Shown here piece after piece: positions 5,376-6,795 of a stretch of DNA of 6,795 nt. Every line of letters starts with the position of its first letter. Position 1 is the first letter of the stretch. Location of the stretch: the NCBI GenBank assembly GCA_021791455.1, contig JAJYWM010000295.1:1-6795 (forward strand), given 5' to 3'. Made by a program: the position numbers and the translations under genes. The notes under the pieces were generated by a model. It did not search any database and was not told the origin of the DNA. It was given only the letters and a program-made list of their open reading frames with translations. This stretch comes from a bacterium. GTDB lineage: Bacteria > Chloroflexota > Dormibacteria > UBA8260 > Bog-877.

Positions 5376-6767
5376 TCAGGCGGGCGGGCCGCTGATCAAG
5401 GTGACCGTCGCGGATCCCTTGGTGTCGGAGCTGGTGACCCAGCCAACCGTTGTGCTCTGGCCCGGATGGTCGGCATCGATGGCGCTGGTCAAATTGCTCA
5501 CCGAAGAGATCGACTGCCCTCCGAACGAGGTGATGACGTCTCCCGCTACCAGCCCTGCCTGGGCGGCGGGAGTGCCTGGAACTACCTCCGTCACCAGGGC
5601 CCCGGAGCTCACGGGAGCGGTGTACCCGAAGCCGCCGCCGAAGAAGCCGCCTGAGCTGGAGGACGAGGACGGGATGTCTTCAACCGACACCCCGAGGAAG
5701 GCCGGGTAGCCGATGTCCACCTTGGAGCTGGCCTGCCCCTTCTGGATCTGGCTGGCGATTGAGAGGGCCTCGTTGATCGGGATTGAGAACCCGATGTTGG
5801 ATGCGTTCTCTCCCCCACTGCCGGTGGCGGCCGCGGTGTTCATGCCGATGACCTGACCCTGGGAGTTGATCAAGGGGCCTCCCGAGTTGCCGGGGCTGAG
5901 GGGAGCATCGGTCTGGAACAGGCCCACCAGGTTCTCGCTGGTGCCGGTGCCACTGTCGGTCGCGGTGATCGACCTGTCGAGAGCGGAGATGATCCCTTCG
6001 GTCACCGTCGGGGGCCCGGGTAAGGCCAGGGCGTTGCCGATCGCGACGACCGGTTCTCCGACCGTGACCGTGGAGGAGTTACCCACCTTCACCGTGCTCA
6101 TCCCCGAAGCGTTCTGCAGCTGCAGAAGCGCCACGTCCTGGGTCGGATCGGTGCCCACCACCTTGGCCGTGTACTTGGTCCCACTGCCGTCGACCTGGGC
6201 CACGATGCTGGTCCCCCCGGCGATCACGTGATTGTTGGTCAAGACCTCTCCTGAGGATGTCAGCACCATCCCCGTCCCGGCATCCACCGCACCCGTGTAG
6301 GAGTCGGTGGAGGTGATGTCGACAACGCCGGGGTCGACCTCGGAGACGATTTTGGAGACGTCCACCTTGGCGGCGGTGCCGGTGTTCGAAGTTGAGGTGC
6401 TCGCAGGACTCGGCACTGGGGTTGTCGCGATGGTCGAGCTCGAGGTATTGTGCGCCGACCCGAGCTCGTAACCGCCCAGTCCGATGCCTCCCAAGATCAC
6501 CACGGCCGCCGCCCCGATGGCCGCCCACCTCCCGACTCGATGCCTGGGGCCGCTACCGGTGGGCCCGCCGTACTCTCCGGGCGGCGGAGGCTGGTAGCCG
6601 CCGAAGTCACCTGAGCCAGGTGGCGGCTGATAGCCGCCGAAGTCAGCTCCGGAAAGGGTCGGCGCCGGCGGGCTGGGAGGGGCCTCCCAGCCCATGGCGC
6701 CTGACGGGGGGATCTGCTCACGAGCCCCGGGGAAGGGCTCCGGCCCTTGCTGCTTCAGGTCATCCAT
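5376..6767 (-). CDS. Membrane-anchored HtrA/DegP-type serine protease with PDZ domain
   Basis: This encodes a 463-residue envelope-quality-control protease of the trypsin-like S1C family. Residues 1-76 are a proline/glycine-rich cytoplasmic leader containing two 12-residue DFGGYQPPP repeats. A single transmembrane helix spans about 81-102, just after a basic RHR sequence, placing the enzyme outside the membrane. A Ser/Thr-rich linker (about 105-132) precedes the protease domain (about 135-345). The catalytic triad is visible: H180 in TNNHV, D211 in QDVALLQL, and S295 in GNSGGPL. One PDZ domain follows from about 353 (YPAFLGV) to 458, including GTPAAQAGLVAGDVI. It contains a Ser-run and Gly/Phe-rich insertion at 367-382. 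The ATG at 6767 has AGGAGGTG a few bases upstream (6776-6783). The anchor plus single-PDZ layout is usual for actinobacterial HtrA proteins, which degrade or refold damaged exported proteins. All key residues are present, so it is probably active. Which htrA paralogue it is cannot be told. Confidence 0.94.
   Translation of the reverse strand: MDDLKQQGPEPFPGAREQIPPSGAMGWEAPPSPPAPTLSGADFGGYQPPPGSGDFGGYQPPPPGEYGGPTGSGPRHRVGRWAAIGAAAVVILGGIGLGGYELGSAHNTSSSTIATTPVPSPASTSTSNTGTAAKVDVSKIVSEVDPGVVDITSTDSYTGAVDAGTGMVLTSSGEVLTNNHVIAGGTSIVAQVDGSGTKYTAKVVGTDPTQDVALLQLQNASGMSTVKVGNSSTVTVGEPVVAIGNALALPGPPTVTEGIISALDRSITATDSGTGTSENLVGLFQTDAPLSPGNSGGPLINSQGQVIGMNTAAATGSGGENASNIGFSIPINEALSIASQIQKGQASSKVDIGYPAFLGVSVEDIPSSSSSSGGFFGGGFGYTAPVSSGALVTEVVPGTPAAQAGLVAGDVITSFGGQSISSVSNLTSAIDADHPGQSTTVGWVTSSDTKGSATVTLISGPPA
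6573..6644 (-). repeat. Two-copy 36-bp tandem repeat inside the HtrA leader
   Basis: Two 36-bp units encode DFGGYQPPPGSG (residues 42-53) and DFGGYQPPPPGE (54-65), followed by a related EYGG. The 15-mer TAGCCGCCGAAGTCA is identical in both (plus strand 6595-6609 and 6631-6645). Several differences between the units are silent (TAT/TAC, CCG/CCT, CCA/CCG), so the peptide has been kept while the DNA drifted. The segment is predicted to be disordered and cytoplasmic. Confidence 0.8.
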
Positions 6768-6775
6768 CTCTACTT

Positions 6776-6783
6776 CACCTCCT
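6776..6783 (-). promoter_or_regulatory. Shine-Dalgarno site of the HtrA-like gene
   Basis: The minus strand reads AGGAGGTGA shortly before the ATG at 6767, a full match to the anti-Shine-Dalgarno core. It confirms this start over the internal Met at residue 25. The promoter lies outside the window. Confidence 0.8.
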
Positions 6784-6795
6784 GGCGAGTGGGAC

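Noticed and set aside
5263..5709. Plus-strand open frame across the 3' end of the protease gene
   Set aside because: It is a shadow of the PDZ-coding region and the terminator hairpin, with no ribosome binding site of note and no recognisable domain.
1..6795. CRISPR array, insertion sequence, toxin-antitoxin or defence system
   Set aside because: No regularly spaced repeats, transposase motifs, terminal inverted repeats or small paired genes were seen, and the five genes account for nearly all of the sequence.

Overview
The window is GC-rich bacterial chromosome, by eye about two-thirds G+C. It holds one tRNA gene and four complete protein genes. Clear GGAGG-type Shine-Dalgarno sites, GTG and TTG starts, and an HtrA protease with a proline/glycine-rich cytoplasmic leader ahead of one membrane helix all fit an actinobacterium (Actinomycetota). 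I cannot go below phylum from the sequence alone. I see no transposase, integrase, phage gene, CRISPR array or toxin-antitoxin pair, so this reads as ordinary core-type chromosome.

Layout: on the minus strand at the left edge lies a tRNA-Thr(CGT) gene (29-100) with a probable extended -10 promoter of its own. Just upstream of it, on the same strand, is a MscS-family small-conductance channel gene (137-1225). A 246-bp divergent intergenic region separates that gene from a plus-strand cation/proton antiporter gene (1472-3649), whose product carries two universal-stress-protein-like cytoplasmic domains. A 97-bp convergent gap follows. Next comes a minus-strand major-facilitator transporter gene (3747-5168) with a TTG start backed by a near-ideal Shine-Dalgarno site. 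Its upstream region has a -10-like box embedded in adjacent inverted repeats. Further right is a strong hairpin that probably ends the next gene, a minus-strand membrane-anchored HtrA/DegP-type serine protease (5376-6767), whose own promoter lies beyond the window.

Together: a pressure-gated channel and a monovalent cation/H+ antiporter sit back to back and could share a regulatory region, which suggests a turgor or ion-homeostasis theme. The envelope protease and the MFS exporter-like protein extend this loosely to envelope stress, but the last two genes each have their own flanking signals and need not belong to the same response. I found no convincing undescribed multi-gene system. The most interesting features are the nested palindromes at the MFS promoter, the degenerate USP-like tail of the antiporter, and the unusual low-complexity segments of the protease.
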